Part shown: positions 1 to 5,814 of the stretch, piece after piece
How the letters are laid out: each line of letters starts with the position of its first letter
Position numbering within the stretch: position 1 is the first letter of the stretch
Origin: Oleimicrobium sp037445575
GTDB taxonomy: Bacteria > Zhuqueibacterota > Zhuqueibacteria > JANLFK01 > Oleimicrobiaceae
Assembly: GCA_037445575.1 (NCBI GenBank)
Contig: JBBIKH010000110.1
Span: 1-11,527 of the forward strand
Reading direction: 5' to 3'
DNA: 11,527 bases
The notes under the pieces: model-generated
The model's input: only the letters and a program-made list of their open reading frames with translations
What the model was told of the DNA's origin: nothing
The model's database searches: none
Position numbers and translations under genes: made by a program

Positions 1-32
1 AGCTGTCGCGGGTTCGAATCCCGTCATTCGCT
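1..32 (+). tRNA. 3' end of a tRNA, probably tRNA-Gly (truncated by window edge)
   Basis: The sequence shows a T arm: stem GCGGG (8-12), loop TTCGAAT (13-19) and stem CCCGT (20-24). The 3' acceptor strand CATTCGC (25-31) and discriminator T (32) follow. No full CCA is encoded, since the next bases are CA and then A. The T73 discriminator with an acceptor implying a 5' GCG start fits bacterial tRNA-Gly, whose usual 3' half is very similar. tRNA-Cys also has T73 and cannot be excluded because the anticodon lies outside the window. A run of nine T (36-44) directly follows and may help end transcription. Confidence 0.85.
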
Positions 33-60
33 CAATTTTTTTTTGAGGGGATGGAGATAT

Positions 61-76
61 TGTGACCGCCGTCACG
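61..76. promoter_or_regulatory. CRP/FNR-type palindromic operator candidate
   Basis: TGTGA (61-65), six bases, then TCACG (72-76). This matches the CRP consensus TGTGA-N6-TCACA at nine of ten positions. The arms GTGAC/GTCAC (62-66, 71-75) are perfect inverted repeats. The site lies about 125 nt before the start at 200, between the tRNA and the envelope cluster, where a promoter is expected. I see no convincing -35/-10 pair beside it. Binding by a CRP-family regulator is inference. Confidence 0.35.
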
Positions 77-199
77 CCCGGGGTTTCTCCAAGATGCGAC
101 ATTTCCACTGGTTGAGGTTAGCGGCCGGGGTATGGTGTAGGGTGCGGCTGCGGCGGCAGCGTACAAAGGCTTTGGAACCAGCTGTGAAGGAGGCGCATC

Positions 200-1114
200 A
201 TGAAAGCAGTCCGTGTAATGCTCGTGTGCGTGCTGGTGCTGATCACTTCAGCAACCTGGGGACAATACGTCACCCAACCGGTGGGTCCCGCGGGCAATGT
301 GGACTGGAGCCGGCAAGTGATCCGCGCGACAGGCATCGGCGCACCGAACCCAGACCATCCCTTAGCAGCGCAGCGGGCGGGAGCCATTGAGGCCGCCAAG
401 CGCGCGGCCTTCCGCAACCTCCTTGAGGCTGTGCAGGGGGTGCAGCTCACCTCAGAAGTCACGGTCCGCAACGCCATGGTGGAAAACGACGTCATCAACA
501 CGCGCGTGCAGGGTGTGTTGCGCAATTTCACCGTAGTCGACACCAAGTACATGTCCACCGGCGATGTTGAGGTGACGGTGGAGATGCCTTTGACCGGCGC
601 CTTAGCAGACGTCCTGTTGCCCCCAACCTTGGGTGGAGGTGTCTACCTGGGTGCGGCGCAGCCCCTTTGCCCGGTGTGCGGTCAGCCGTGGCCTGCAGGC
701 AAACCAGTGCCACCAGGTGTGCAGCTGATCCAACCCGGTGCCCCAGGCGTGCAGGCGGCAGCTCCCGCAGGGGCGGCGTACACTGGCCTGATCATTGACA
801 CCAAAGGCTTGGGCGTGCGCCCGGCGATGGCCCCGAAGGTCCTGGATGAGAACGGGCAAGAGGTGTACGGCTCGAAATTCGTGAGCAGGGACTGGGCGGT
901 GCAAATCGGCATGGTGGGCTACGACAAGGACGTCAATCGGGCCCGCACCAACGAGCGCGTGGCCAACAATCCGCTCATCGTGAAAGCCATTAAGACTGCG
1001 GGTGCCAACAAGGCGGACGTGGTCATTTCCAACGCCGACGCAGCGACGATCCACGCTGCTTCCAGCACCCAGAGCTTCCTGGACAAGTGCCGGGTGATGT
1101 TCATCGTCGACTGA
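200..1114 (+). CDS. Secreted LPP20/FlgP-like protein with CPVC motif
   Basis: 304-residue exported protein. The start is supported by AAGGAGG at 187-193, six bases before the ATG. Residues 1-21 form a signal peptide (basic KAVR, hydrophobic VMLVCVLVLI) with probable cleavage after TWG, leaving Gln22 first. C10 is not in a lipobox, so this is not an obvious lipoprotein. Residues about 55-132 resemble the LPP20/FlgT-N type domain: an Ala-rich helix (AAKRAAFRNLLEAV), then a V-x-N...GVLRNF strand-helix pattern and a beta strand EVTVEMPL. Residues 150-195 are a Pro/Gly/Ala-rich linker carrying CPVCG (157-161). The C-terminal part (about 194-304) has well-formed strands (TGLIIDTKGLG, ADVVISNAD, CRVMFIVD) but I cannot name its family. 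It is the first gene of the envelope cluster, 51 nt before the lipoprotein start. The export call is firm. The function (periplasmic or outer-membrane partner of the CsgG/FlgT-like proteins) is inferred from context. Confidence 0.85.
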   Translation: MKAVRVMLVCVLVLITSATWGQYVTQPVGPAGNVDWSRQVIRATGIGAPNPDHPLAAQRAGAIEAAKRAAFRNLLEAVQGVQLTSEVTVRNAMVENDVINTRVQGVLRNFTVVDTKYMSTGDVEVTVEMPLTGALADVLLPPTLGGGVYLGAAQPLCPVCGQPWPAGKPVPPGVQLIQPGAPGVQAAAPAGAAYTGLIIDTKGLGVRPAMAPKVLDENGQEVYGSKFVSRDWAVQIGMVGYDKDVNRARTNERVANNPLIVKAIKTAGANKADVVISNADAATIHAASSTQSFLDKCRVMFIVD

Positions 1115-1153
1115 TTGGCAACCTAGCTCGGCAAAGCGTTGAGCCTATGCTGC

Positions 1154-1160
1154 AAGGAGA
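1154..1160 (+). promoter_or_regulatory. Ribosome binding site that fixes the lipoprotein start
   Basis: AAGGAGA lies five bases before ATG 1166. An upstream in-frame TTG at 1139 would add nine residues (SLCCKEKT region) before a clean signal peptide and has no comparable ribosome site, so 1166 is preferred. Confidence 0.8.
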
Positions 1161-1165
1161 AGACT

Positions 1166-2323
1166 ATGCAGAATAGACAACTGAAACTCATCGGGCTGCT
1201 CTTGGCGGGTGCGCTCGTTCTGTGGCTCGTAGGGTGCGGCCCCAAGGCGATCAAGCCAAAGTCAGTGTTGGACACGCCCCAGAACCACTTCAGCCAGGGC
1301 ATGCGCGAGCTGGAGCGCGGTAACCTCGACCTGGCCATGCAGGAGTTCGAGCGCGCCAAAGCCCTTGATCCCAAGTACGCCGAATCCTACGCGGGCATGG
1401 CCCTCGTCTACGCCACCAAACAGGACTTTCGCAAGGCAATGGAGCTAGCCGACGAGGCCCTGGCGAAGAACAAGAACTCGCTTGATGGCCGCATCATTAA
1501 AGGACGCATCATCACCATGCGCCGCGAGGGCGACGACTGGATGGAAGAAGCTGTCAAGGAGTTCAAAAAGGCCGCAGAACAATACCCCCGCAGCGACAAG
1601 CCTCTCTACTACATGGGCATCACCTACAAAGAGGGGTATGACTTTGGTCAGGCGGCTACCGCCTTTGCCAAGGTGATCGAGATGAAGGGCGACTATACTG
1701 CAGCCGCCGACAAGGAGTGGGCATTGGTGCAAAAGATTCAGCGCGCCGCCCCTGGCACCAAGATCGGCGCCAAAATCGCCCTGATTCCGGAGATCAGCAG
1801 GGCGGACTTGGCCGTGTTGCTCATGGAAGAGCTCAAACTGATGGAGCTCTTGGAGAAGAAACGGCCCAAGACCTACGAAACTGGCTTCCGTCCGCCTGAG
1901 GACGTGACCAAGATGGCCCAACCCACGGCCACGCTGCCGGCCGTCACCGACGTCGAGGGGCATTGGGCAAAGAACTGGATCAAGGACATTGTTGCCGCCC
2001 AGGGCATGGACGTGTTTCCGGATCATACCTTCCGCCCCGACGAGAAGATCACCAGGGCAAACTACGCCAAGACCATGCAGGACATCATGATCTTGGCAAC
2101 GGGCGACCAGACGCTGGCCACAAAGTTCATCGGCGAGTCTTCCCCCTTCCCGGATGTGAACCCCAGCCACTGGGCGTTCAATGCCATCATGCTCATGGTC
2201 AGCCGAGGGATCATGGCTGCGGACAAGATGACCGGCGAGTTTCGCCTCAACGACCACATGTCCGGGGCCGACGCCCTCTTGGCAATCCGTGACTTCCAGA
2301 ACGCATTGCGCATGACCTTCTAA
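1166..2323 (+). CDS. TPR-repeat lipoprotein with C-terminal SLH domains
   Basis: 385 residues from ATG 1166. Residues 1-24 are a lipoprotein signal with lipobox L21-V-G-C24, so Cys24 should be lipidated and the protein membrane-anchored. Residues about 36-180 contain TPR-type helical pairs (for example NLDLAMQEFERAKALDPKYA at 53-72, and the FRKAMELADEAL and AATAFAKVIEM helices). Two SLH domains follow: about 261-305 (DVEGHW... FPDHTFRPDEKITRANYA) and about 329-375 (FPDVNPSHW... RLNDHMSGADALL). A half SLH motif (ISRADLAVLLMEEL, 210-223) precedes them, suggesting three repeats with the first degenerate. In known families SLH domains bind peptidoglycan-linked polymers, and TPRs bind proteins. 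The likely role is to tie a membrane-anchored complex to the cell wall and recruit partners. The gene sits between the LPP20-like and FlgT-like genes. A strong hairpin follows the stop codon. Confidence 0.9.
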   Translation: MQNRQLKLIGLLLAGALVLWLVGCGPKAIKPKSVLDTPQNHFSQGMRELERGNLDLAMQEFERAKALDPKYAESYAGMALVYATKQDFRKAMELADEALAKNKNSLDGRIIKGRIITMRREGDDWMEEAVKEFKKAAEQYPRSDKPLYYMGITYKEGYDFGQAATAFAKVIEMKGDYTAAADKEWALVQKIQRAAPGTKIGAKIALIPEISRADLAVLLMEELKLMELLEKKRPKTYETGFRPPEDVTKMAQPTATLPAVTDVEGHWAKNWIKDIVAAQGMDVFPDHTFRPDEKITRANYAKTMQDIMILATGDQTLATKFIGESSPFPDVNPSHWAFNAIMLMVSRGIMAADKMTGEFRLNDHMSGADALLAIRDFQNALRMTF

Positions 2324-2325
2324 CC

Positions 2326-2361
2326 TGAGGAGGGGGCCCCACGTGCGGGGTCCCCTCCTTA
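2326..2361 (+). terminator. GC-rich hairpin between cluster genes 2 and 3 (attenuator or weak terminator)
   Basis: The core is a 12-bp stem GGAGGGGGCCCC (2329-2340) / GGGGTCCCCTCC (2347-2358) with one G-T pair and a six-base loop ACGTGC. It extends by T-A, G-T and A-T pairs to 2326/2361. It begins three bases after the stop codon of the lipoprotein gene. The downstream tract is only CCTTTT (2362-2367), so termination is probably partial. It could also protect the 3' end of the upstream message. Confidence 0.6.
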
Positions 2362-2390
2362 CCTTTTGAAACGCCTGTGCTCCCGCAGGA

Positions 2391-2397
2391 GAGGAGG
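2391..2397 (+). promoter_or_regulatory. Ribosome binding site that fixes the FlgT-like start
   Basis: GAGGAGG lies six bases before GTG 2404. Longer in-frame starts (GTG 2377, TTG 2398) would translate through or abut this site, so 2404 is preferred. The protein from 2404 begins with a normal signal peptide. Confidence 0.8.
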
Positions 2398-2403
2398 TTG
2401 GCG

Positions 2404-3612
2404 GTGAAGATTCTCGCAAGCGTTGTACTGCTGTGCTTGGCTCTTGTTGCGGCAGGAAGGCCCGCACTCGGCCAGATGCGCCCCCCTACCACGCAGGTGA
2501 TCGAAGCAATCGGTACTGGCACCATCTTCGAAGGCGATGTGGCCGGCGCCCGCGACCGCGCCATCGACGACGCCTTGCGCAAGGCGGTGGAACAGGCGCT
2601 CGGCACCTTCATCGAATCCGAAACCAAGGTGCAGAACTATCAGGTCGTCGACGATAACATCCTGAGTTGGACCCGCGGCTACGTGCGGAACTATACCATC
2701 CTTTCCGACTACAAGAAGAGCCCCGAACTGTATGAAGTGGCGCTGAAGGCGGAGGTGGAGCTGGGTGAGCTCCAACGCGACGCCGAGGCCGTGAAGAACC
2801 TCATCGAGCGGATGGGGAACCCACGGGTGATGGTCATCATCGACGAACAGAACATCGGCGACCCCACCGGCCGCTTCCGCTGGTTCGAGGTGAACATGAC
2901 CGCCGCCGAAACGGCGATCATGCAAAAGTTCATGGATAACGACTTTCCGGTCGTTGACCCAGGGACCGTCCGCGAGAACATCAAGCGCGAGCAGGTGCTG
3001 GCCGCTCTGCAAGGGGACGACAAAGCGGCAGCCGCCATTGGCCTCTCCTTCGGCGCGGAGATTGTCATCACCGGCAAGGCGGTGGCCACGGTGGCCAGCG
3101 GCTTCAACATGGCAGGAATGAAGTCGTGCCAGGCCAATATCACCGCCCGCGTGGTGGAGACCGACGTAGGCCGGGTGTTGGCCACTGCCAGCGAACATGC
3201 CGCCTATCCGCACATCGACGAGGTGACCGGTGGCACGATGGCCATCCAGAAGGCGGCCAACAAGCTTGCCGATGGTCTCATCGCCAAGATCGTGGCCAAG
3301 TGGCGGGACAAATACTACAACCTCGGCGAGGTGAAGGTGGTGCTGCGCGGAGTCGAATCCATGGCGCAGCTCAGCGACTTTGTCAACACGGCCAAGTTCT
3401 ATCTGCGCGGCGTCAAGAACATCTATCAGCGCAACTACGGAGGTGGTTCGGCTGAGCTGGATATCAAGATCAGCGGCAATGCCACCCAATTGGCGCGTGA
3501 GTTCGAGCGCCGGGACTTTGGCCGCTTCACCCTCTCCGTCGAGGGCGTCTCTGCCAACCGCATCACGGCGCGCTTTGTCCCAAAAGCGGAGGGCGTGCGT
3601 GAGCCCCAATAG
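2404..3612 (+). CDS. Secreted FlgT-like protein
   Basis: 402 residues from GTG 2404. Residues 1-23 are a signal peptide (KILASVVLLCLALVAAG) with cleavage after ALG, leaving Gln24 first. Residues about 31-120 match the pattern of the FlgT N-terminal/LPP20 domain: IEAIGTGTIFEGD, ARDRAIDDALRKAVEQALG, VQNYQVVDDNILSWTRGYV, RNYTIL, then strand YEVALKAEVEL. Residues about 138-300 look like a FlgT-M/TolB-N or CsgG-like alpha/beta domain (RVMVIIDEQN, a helix, FPVVDPGTV, AAIGLSFGAEIVITGKAV, ITARVVET, ATASEHAAYPH, AANKLADGLIAKIV). Residues 308-393 form another small alpha/beta module (VKVVLRGVESMAQLSDF, AELDIKISGNATQL, FTLSVEGVSANRITARF). In Vibrio, FlgT builds the periplasmic H-ring of the flagellum, but nothing flagellar is seen here. 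The gene lies 36 nt before the CsgG-family gene, so the two are probably co-expressed. The family call is by pattern; the biological role is unknown. Confidence 0.85.
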   Translation: MKILASVVLLCLALVAAGRPALGQMRPPTTQVIEAIGTGTIFEGDVAGARDRAIDDALRKAVEQALGTFIESETKVQNYQVVDDNILSWTRGYVRNYTILSDYKKSPELYEVALKAEVELGELQRDAEAVKNLIERMGNPRVMVIIDEQNIGDPTGRFRWFEVNMTAAETAIMQKFMDNDFPVVDPGTVRENIKREQVLAALQGDDKAAAAIGLSFGAEIVITGKAVATVASGFNMAGMKSCQANITARVVETDVGRVLATASEHAAYPHIDEVTGGTMAIQKAANKLADGLIAKIVAKWRDKYYNLGEVKVVLRGVESMAQLSDFVNTAKFYLRGVKNIYQRNYGGGSAELDIKISGNATQLAREFERRDFGRFTLSVEGVSANRITARFVPKAEGVREPQ

Positions 3613-3648
3613 ACATGCCAAGAACCCCTATGCCAACGAGGTGAAACT

Positions 3649-4578
3649 ATGCGACGAGGATTGACTTTTTTCCTCCTGTGCGCGTTGTTCCTCTCCCAGC
3701 TTCCCACGCTGGGCAAGGCCCAGACCAGTGAACCCACAAAGCGCCTGAAGCGCAGGGTGGCCGTATTCGACTTCCAAGACAAGACGGCGCACCACTACCA
3801 CTGGTGGACTGGGCAGCCTGTGGGAGAGGGGATGGCCGACATGCTGGTGACCGCCTTGGTCAAGACCGGCAACTACCGCGTCTTTGAGCGCAAGGAGATG
3901 GAATCGCTGCTCAAAGAGCAGTCGCTGGGTATGGCCGGTATCGTCACCCCTGAGAGCGCGGCACAGGCCGGCAAGATGTTGGGGGTGGAGCTAGCCATCG
4001 TCGGCGCGGTCACGGAATTTGGGTACACCGAAGGCGGGGTAGGCGGTAGGGTCAAGGGGATCGGCGTGGGCGTCAAGTCGACCAAAGCCACGGTGGCAAT
4101 CGACGTCCGCTTCGTCAATACCACCACGGGCGAAATTCTGGTGGCCGAAACGGTGCGCAAGGAGCGCTCCTCCAAGGGGCTGGGCGTCGATACCCCGGAG
4201 CTTAGCTTCGACAACCGCGACAAGTTCGACGAGTCACTTGTAGGCAAAGCCACGCGCGATGCGATCGACGCCTTGGTGGAGCTGGTTGAAAAATCTGCGG
4301 CCAATGTGCCCTGGCAGGCCAAAATCATCAAGGCTAACGGCTCGGTCTTTATCAACGCGGGTGCAGAGGCGGGAGTCCAAAATGGCGACGTCTTTGTGGT
4401 CTATCGCCAGGGGGAGGAGCTCGTAGACCCGGACACCGGCCTCTCGCTGGGCACTGTTGACCAGAAGATTGGCAAGATCAGAGTCACCAACAACAATCTG
4501 GGTAACGGCAAGGCCTCCGAGTGCGCGGTGGTGGAGGGTTCGGATTTTCGACGCGACGACCTGGTGCGCATCCAGTAA
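3649..4578 (+). CDS. CsgG-family secretion/assembly protein with FlgT-C-like tail
   Basis: 309 residues. GAGGTGA at 3638-3644 supports ATG 3649. Residues 1-24 are a signal peptide (TFFLLCALFLSQL) with cleavage after GKA, leaving Gln25. There is no lipobox, unlike E. coli CsgG, which is a lipoprotein. Residues about 35-215 are the CsgG domain: RRVAVFDFQD (35-44), GEGMADMLVTALVKTGNYRV, FERKEMESLLKEQ, GKMLGVELAIVGAVTEF (108-124), a Gly-rich strand pair GYTEGGVGGRVKGIGVGVK (125-143), VAIDVRFVNTTTGEIL and a second variable hairpin (170-195). In CsgG these two hairpins form the beta-barrel. Residues about 225-309 (SVFINAGAEAGVQNGDVFVV, LGTVDQKIGKIRV, RRDDLVRI) resemble the C-terminal module of FlgT-type proteins. 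It is the last gene of the cluster and is followed by an intrinsic terminator. An outer-membrane ring or pore is the likely role; curli export is not supported because no csgA/B/E/F-like gene is near. Confidence 0.9.
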   Translation: MRRGLTFFLLCALFLSQLPTLGKAQTSEPTKRLKRRVAVFDFQDKTAHHYHWWTGQPVGEGMADMLVTALVKTGNYRVFERKEMESLLKEQSLGMAGIVTPESAAQAGKMLGVELAIVGAVTEFGYTEGGVGGRVKGIGVGVKSTKATVAIDVRFVNTTTGEILVAETVRKERSSKGLGVDTPELSFDNRDKFDESLVGKATRDAIDALVELVEKSAANVPWQAKIIKANGSVFINAGAEAGVQNGDVFVVYRQGEELVDPDTGLSLGTVDQKIGKIRVTNNNLGNGKASECAVVEGSDFRRDDLVRIQ

Positions 4579-4599
4579 CCCGCCCTAACGGCTCCGGAA

Positions 4600-4611
4600 A
4601 CACCGCGGTGT
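4600..4611. repeat. 12-bp perfect palindrome after the CsgG-family gene
   Basis: ACACCGCGGTGT is a perfect palindrome 22 nt past the stop codon. It is the first of four inverted repeats packed into about 90 nt before the T-rich tract. Role unknown; it may be a protein site or a 3' mRNA hairpin. Confidence 0.4.
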
Positions 4612-4621
4612 GCTTTGGGGT

Positions 4622-4636
4622 AGATGATTGTCATCT
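4622..4636 (+). terminator. Small hairpin followed by T-rich tract
   Basis: AGATGA / TCATCT (4622-4627, 4631-4636) form a 6-bp stem with loop TTG, followed by TTGTTTTCG. The stem is AT-rich and short, so it is at most a weak terminator upstream of the stronger one at 4660. Confidence 0.3.
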
Positions 4637-4659
4637 TTGTTTTCGCGCACAGTTTTGCG

Positions 4660-4701
4660 CAGGGGAGACACCTGCCGGGGTGAGCTCCCCTGTTCCTTTT
4701 T
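4660..4701 (+). terminator. Rho-independent terminator of the envelope cluster
   Basis: CAGGGGAG (4660-4667) pairs perfectly with CTCCCCTG (4685-4692). Above it CACC (4669-4672) pairs with GGTG (4679-4682) across a small internal loop, with apical loop TGCCGG. TTCCTTTTT (4693-4701) follows at once. A GC-rich 12-bp stem with a T tract, 81 nt after the CsgG-family stop codon, is the classic form. Confidence 0.8.
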
Positions 4702-5056
4702 CGAGTTTCGATCGCGTGGTGGCACCTGTAGCCCTGTGAACGGGCAGGTGAACTGTCGCTCATCGCTGACCGAGTTCGCCCAGGAATGCGGAGGGCGAGA
4801 AGACTCTGCCGGCCAGAATGAGATGTCCGTACGGCCCGTTGCTTGAACTTCAACACGGGACGGAAAACGAAGACTCTCGGGCGGCGCTCACCCGCAGGCT
4901 GGAAGGCCAGAGCCCGAGTCCAACTCCGCACATGGCGCGCATGATCGTGACGGACAACCCGTGAGGATCTGGCCTGCCCAAGCGGGCGATGCTCTTGATT
5001 GCAGGCCCAGGCGAAGAACCCAACACGCAACAGTAGTCATAGGAGGATGGTAACCG
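4702..5056 (+). other. Non-coding region with serial inverted repeats; possible structured 5' leader
   Basis: No coding sequence is convincing in this 355-nt stretch on either strand. It carries five successive candidate stem-loops: CACCTG...CAGGTG with inner GCCC/GGGC (4723-4750), TCGCCC/GGGCGA (4776-4798), CCCGT/ACGGG (4835-4859), CTCGGGC/GCCCGAG (4876-4918) enclosing hairpin CTGG-AAGG-CCAG (4899-4910), and GGCCTGC/GCAGGCC (4971-5007). The nonamer GAAGACTCT occurs twice (4799-4807, 4869-4877). It lies between a terminator and the FecR gene, so it should contain that gene's promoter and leader. I found no good sigma-70 promoter and no riboswitch class I recognise. GC-rich DNA gives stems by chance, so structure is tentative. 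Confidence 0.4.
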
Positions 5057-5812
5057 ATGCGCGGGACCGCCAGGCACGCACCATGGCTCATGACTATGCT
5101 CCTTCCACTTCTTGTGCTTCAGGCATGGGCCCAGCCACCAAAAATAGGGGTGGTCACGTTCCTTGTGGGAAGTGCTGGTGACGTCACCGTTCGCCATCGC
5201 GACAGCACGGAATGGGTGCCGGCAAAGCTGAAGATGGAGCTGTTCGAGGGAGACGTCATTCGCACCGCGAAAGAATCGCGCGCCGAGATTACCCTCACCG
5301 ACAAGAGCGTGTTGCGCATCGGTGAGCAGACCGAACTCGAATTGACCAAGGCCAGCATTTCCAAGAAGACCAAAGAGGTCCAGTCCAACCTCAAAAAGGG
5401 CAAGCTATGGGCGAACATCGCTCAGGCAGGGCCTTCTCGCACATTCCAGGTCAAAGCGCCGACGGCGGTCTGCGCCGTGCGCGGTACCATCTACCGCATC
5501 GACGCCGATTCGACTACCACCGTGCTGGTGTACGACGGCGCCGTGGACGTCGGCCCATTGGCCAAGCTTGAAGGCAAAGAGCCGAAACCCCGTCCGCGCT
5601 CATTGGAGCCCCACCAGATTCCTGGGCCCTATGAAGTCCCTCCCCCCTATCAGGTCACGTTGGAGGAGTGGATCCGTATCGTCAGAGGTTTTCAGGTGAC
5701 GGTGAGGCCGGACGGCAAATACCACAAAAGGCGTTTCGACGAAGCGGAGGACGCCAAGCTGGAATGGGTCCGCTGGAACAAGGACCGCGACCGCCAGCTC
5801 CGCCAGCGGTAA
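5057..5812 (+). CDS. Secreted FecR-domain protein
   Basis: 251 residues. AGGAGG at 5041-5046 precedes ATG 5057 with a rather long 10-nt spacing. Later in-frame ATGs (5090, 5096) would remove the basic start of the signal peptide, so 5057 is kept. Residues 1-25 are a signal peptide (LMTMLLPLLVLQAWA) with Gln26 as the likely mature start. Residues about 36-165 form the FecR beta domain: GDVTVRHRDSTEWVPAKL, FEGDVIRTAKESRAEITLTD, VLRIGEQTELEL, FQVKAPTAVCAVRGTIYRID (130-149, the diagnostic APTAV-x-x-VRGT region) and TTVLVYDGAVDV. A Pro-rich stretch (174-200) and a charged tail rich in Lys, Arg, Asp and Trp follow. Classical FecR is an inner-membrane anti-sigma regulator, but here no cytoplasmic or transmembrane part exists beyond the signal peptide and no sigma factor is adjacent. 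It is more likely a periplasmic or surface protein using the fold for binding. First gene of the downstream unit, 46 nt before the next. Confidence 0.9.
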   Translation: MRGTARHAPWLMTMLLPLLVLQAWAQPPKIGVVTFLVGSAGDVTVRHRDSTEWVPAKLKMELFEGDVIRTAKESRAEITLTDKSVLRIGEQTELELTKASISKKTKEVQSNLKKGKLWANIAQAGPSRTFQVKAPTAVCAVRGTIYRIDADSTTTVLVYDGAVDVGPLAKLEGKEPKPRPRSLEPHQIPGPYEVPPPYQVTLEEWIRIVRGFQVTVRPDGKYHKRRFDEAEDAKLEWVRWNKDRDRQLRQR

Positions 5813-5814
5813 GA

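Noticed and set aside
31..47. CTCAA-T7-TTGAG inverted repeat after the tRNA as a terminator hairpin
   Set aside because: The stem is short and AT-rich, and uses the tRNA 3' end itself. The T run alone may matter, but a hairpin terminator is not supported.
112..136. TTGAGG ... TATGGT as a sigma-70 promoter before the first gene
   Set aside because: The spacer is only 13 bases, too short for a normal promoter.
1445..2467. 340-codon minus-strand open frame opposite the TPR-SLH gene
   Set aside because: Antisense shadow of a well-supported lipoprotein gene; no domain, no ribosome site of note.
2359..3621. Long open frame (420 codons) on the minus strand opposite the FlgT-like gene
   Set aside because: It lies antisense to a gene with signal peptide, ribosome site and recognisable domains. 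Its product is rich in His, Leu and Gly and lacks any family pattern, as expected for a shadow in GC-rich DNA.
3614..3636. Direct repeat ATGCCAA twice in the FlgT-like/CsgG-like gap
   Set aside because: Seven bases over a 36-nt gap is within chance, and no further copies are seen.
4401..5030. 209-codon minus-strand open frame across the gap before the FecR gene
   Set aside because: Arg/Ser-rich composition, overlaps the end of the CsgG-family gene and an intrinsic terminator, and shows no recognisable motif.
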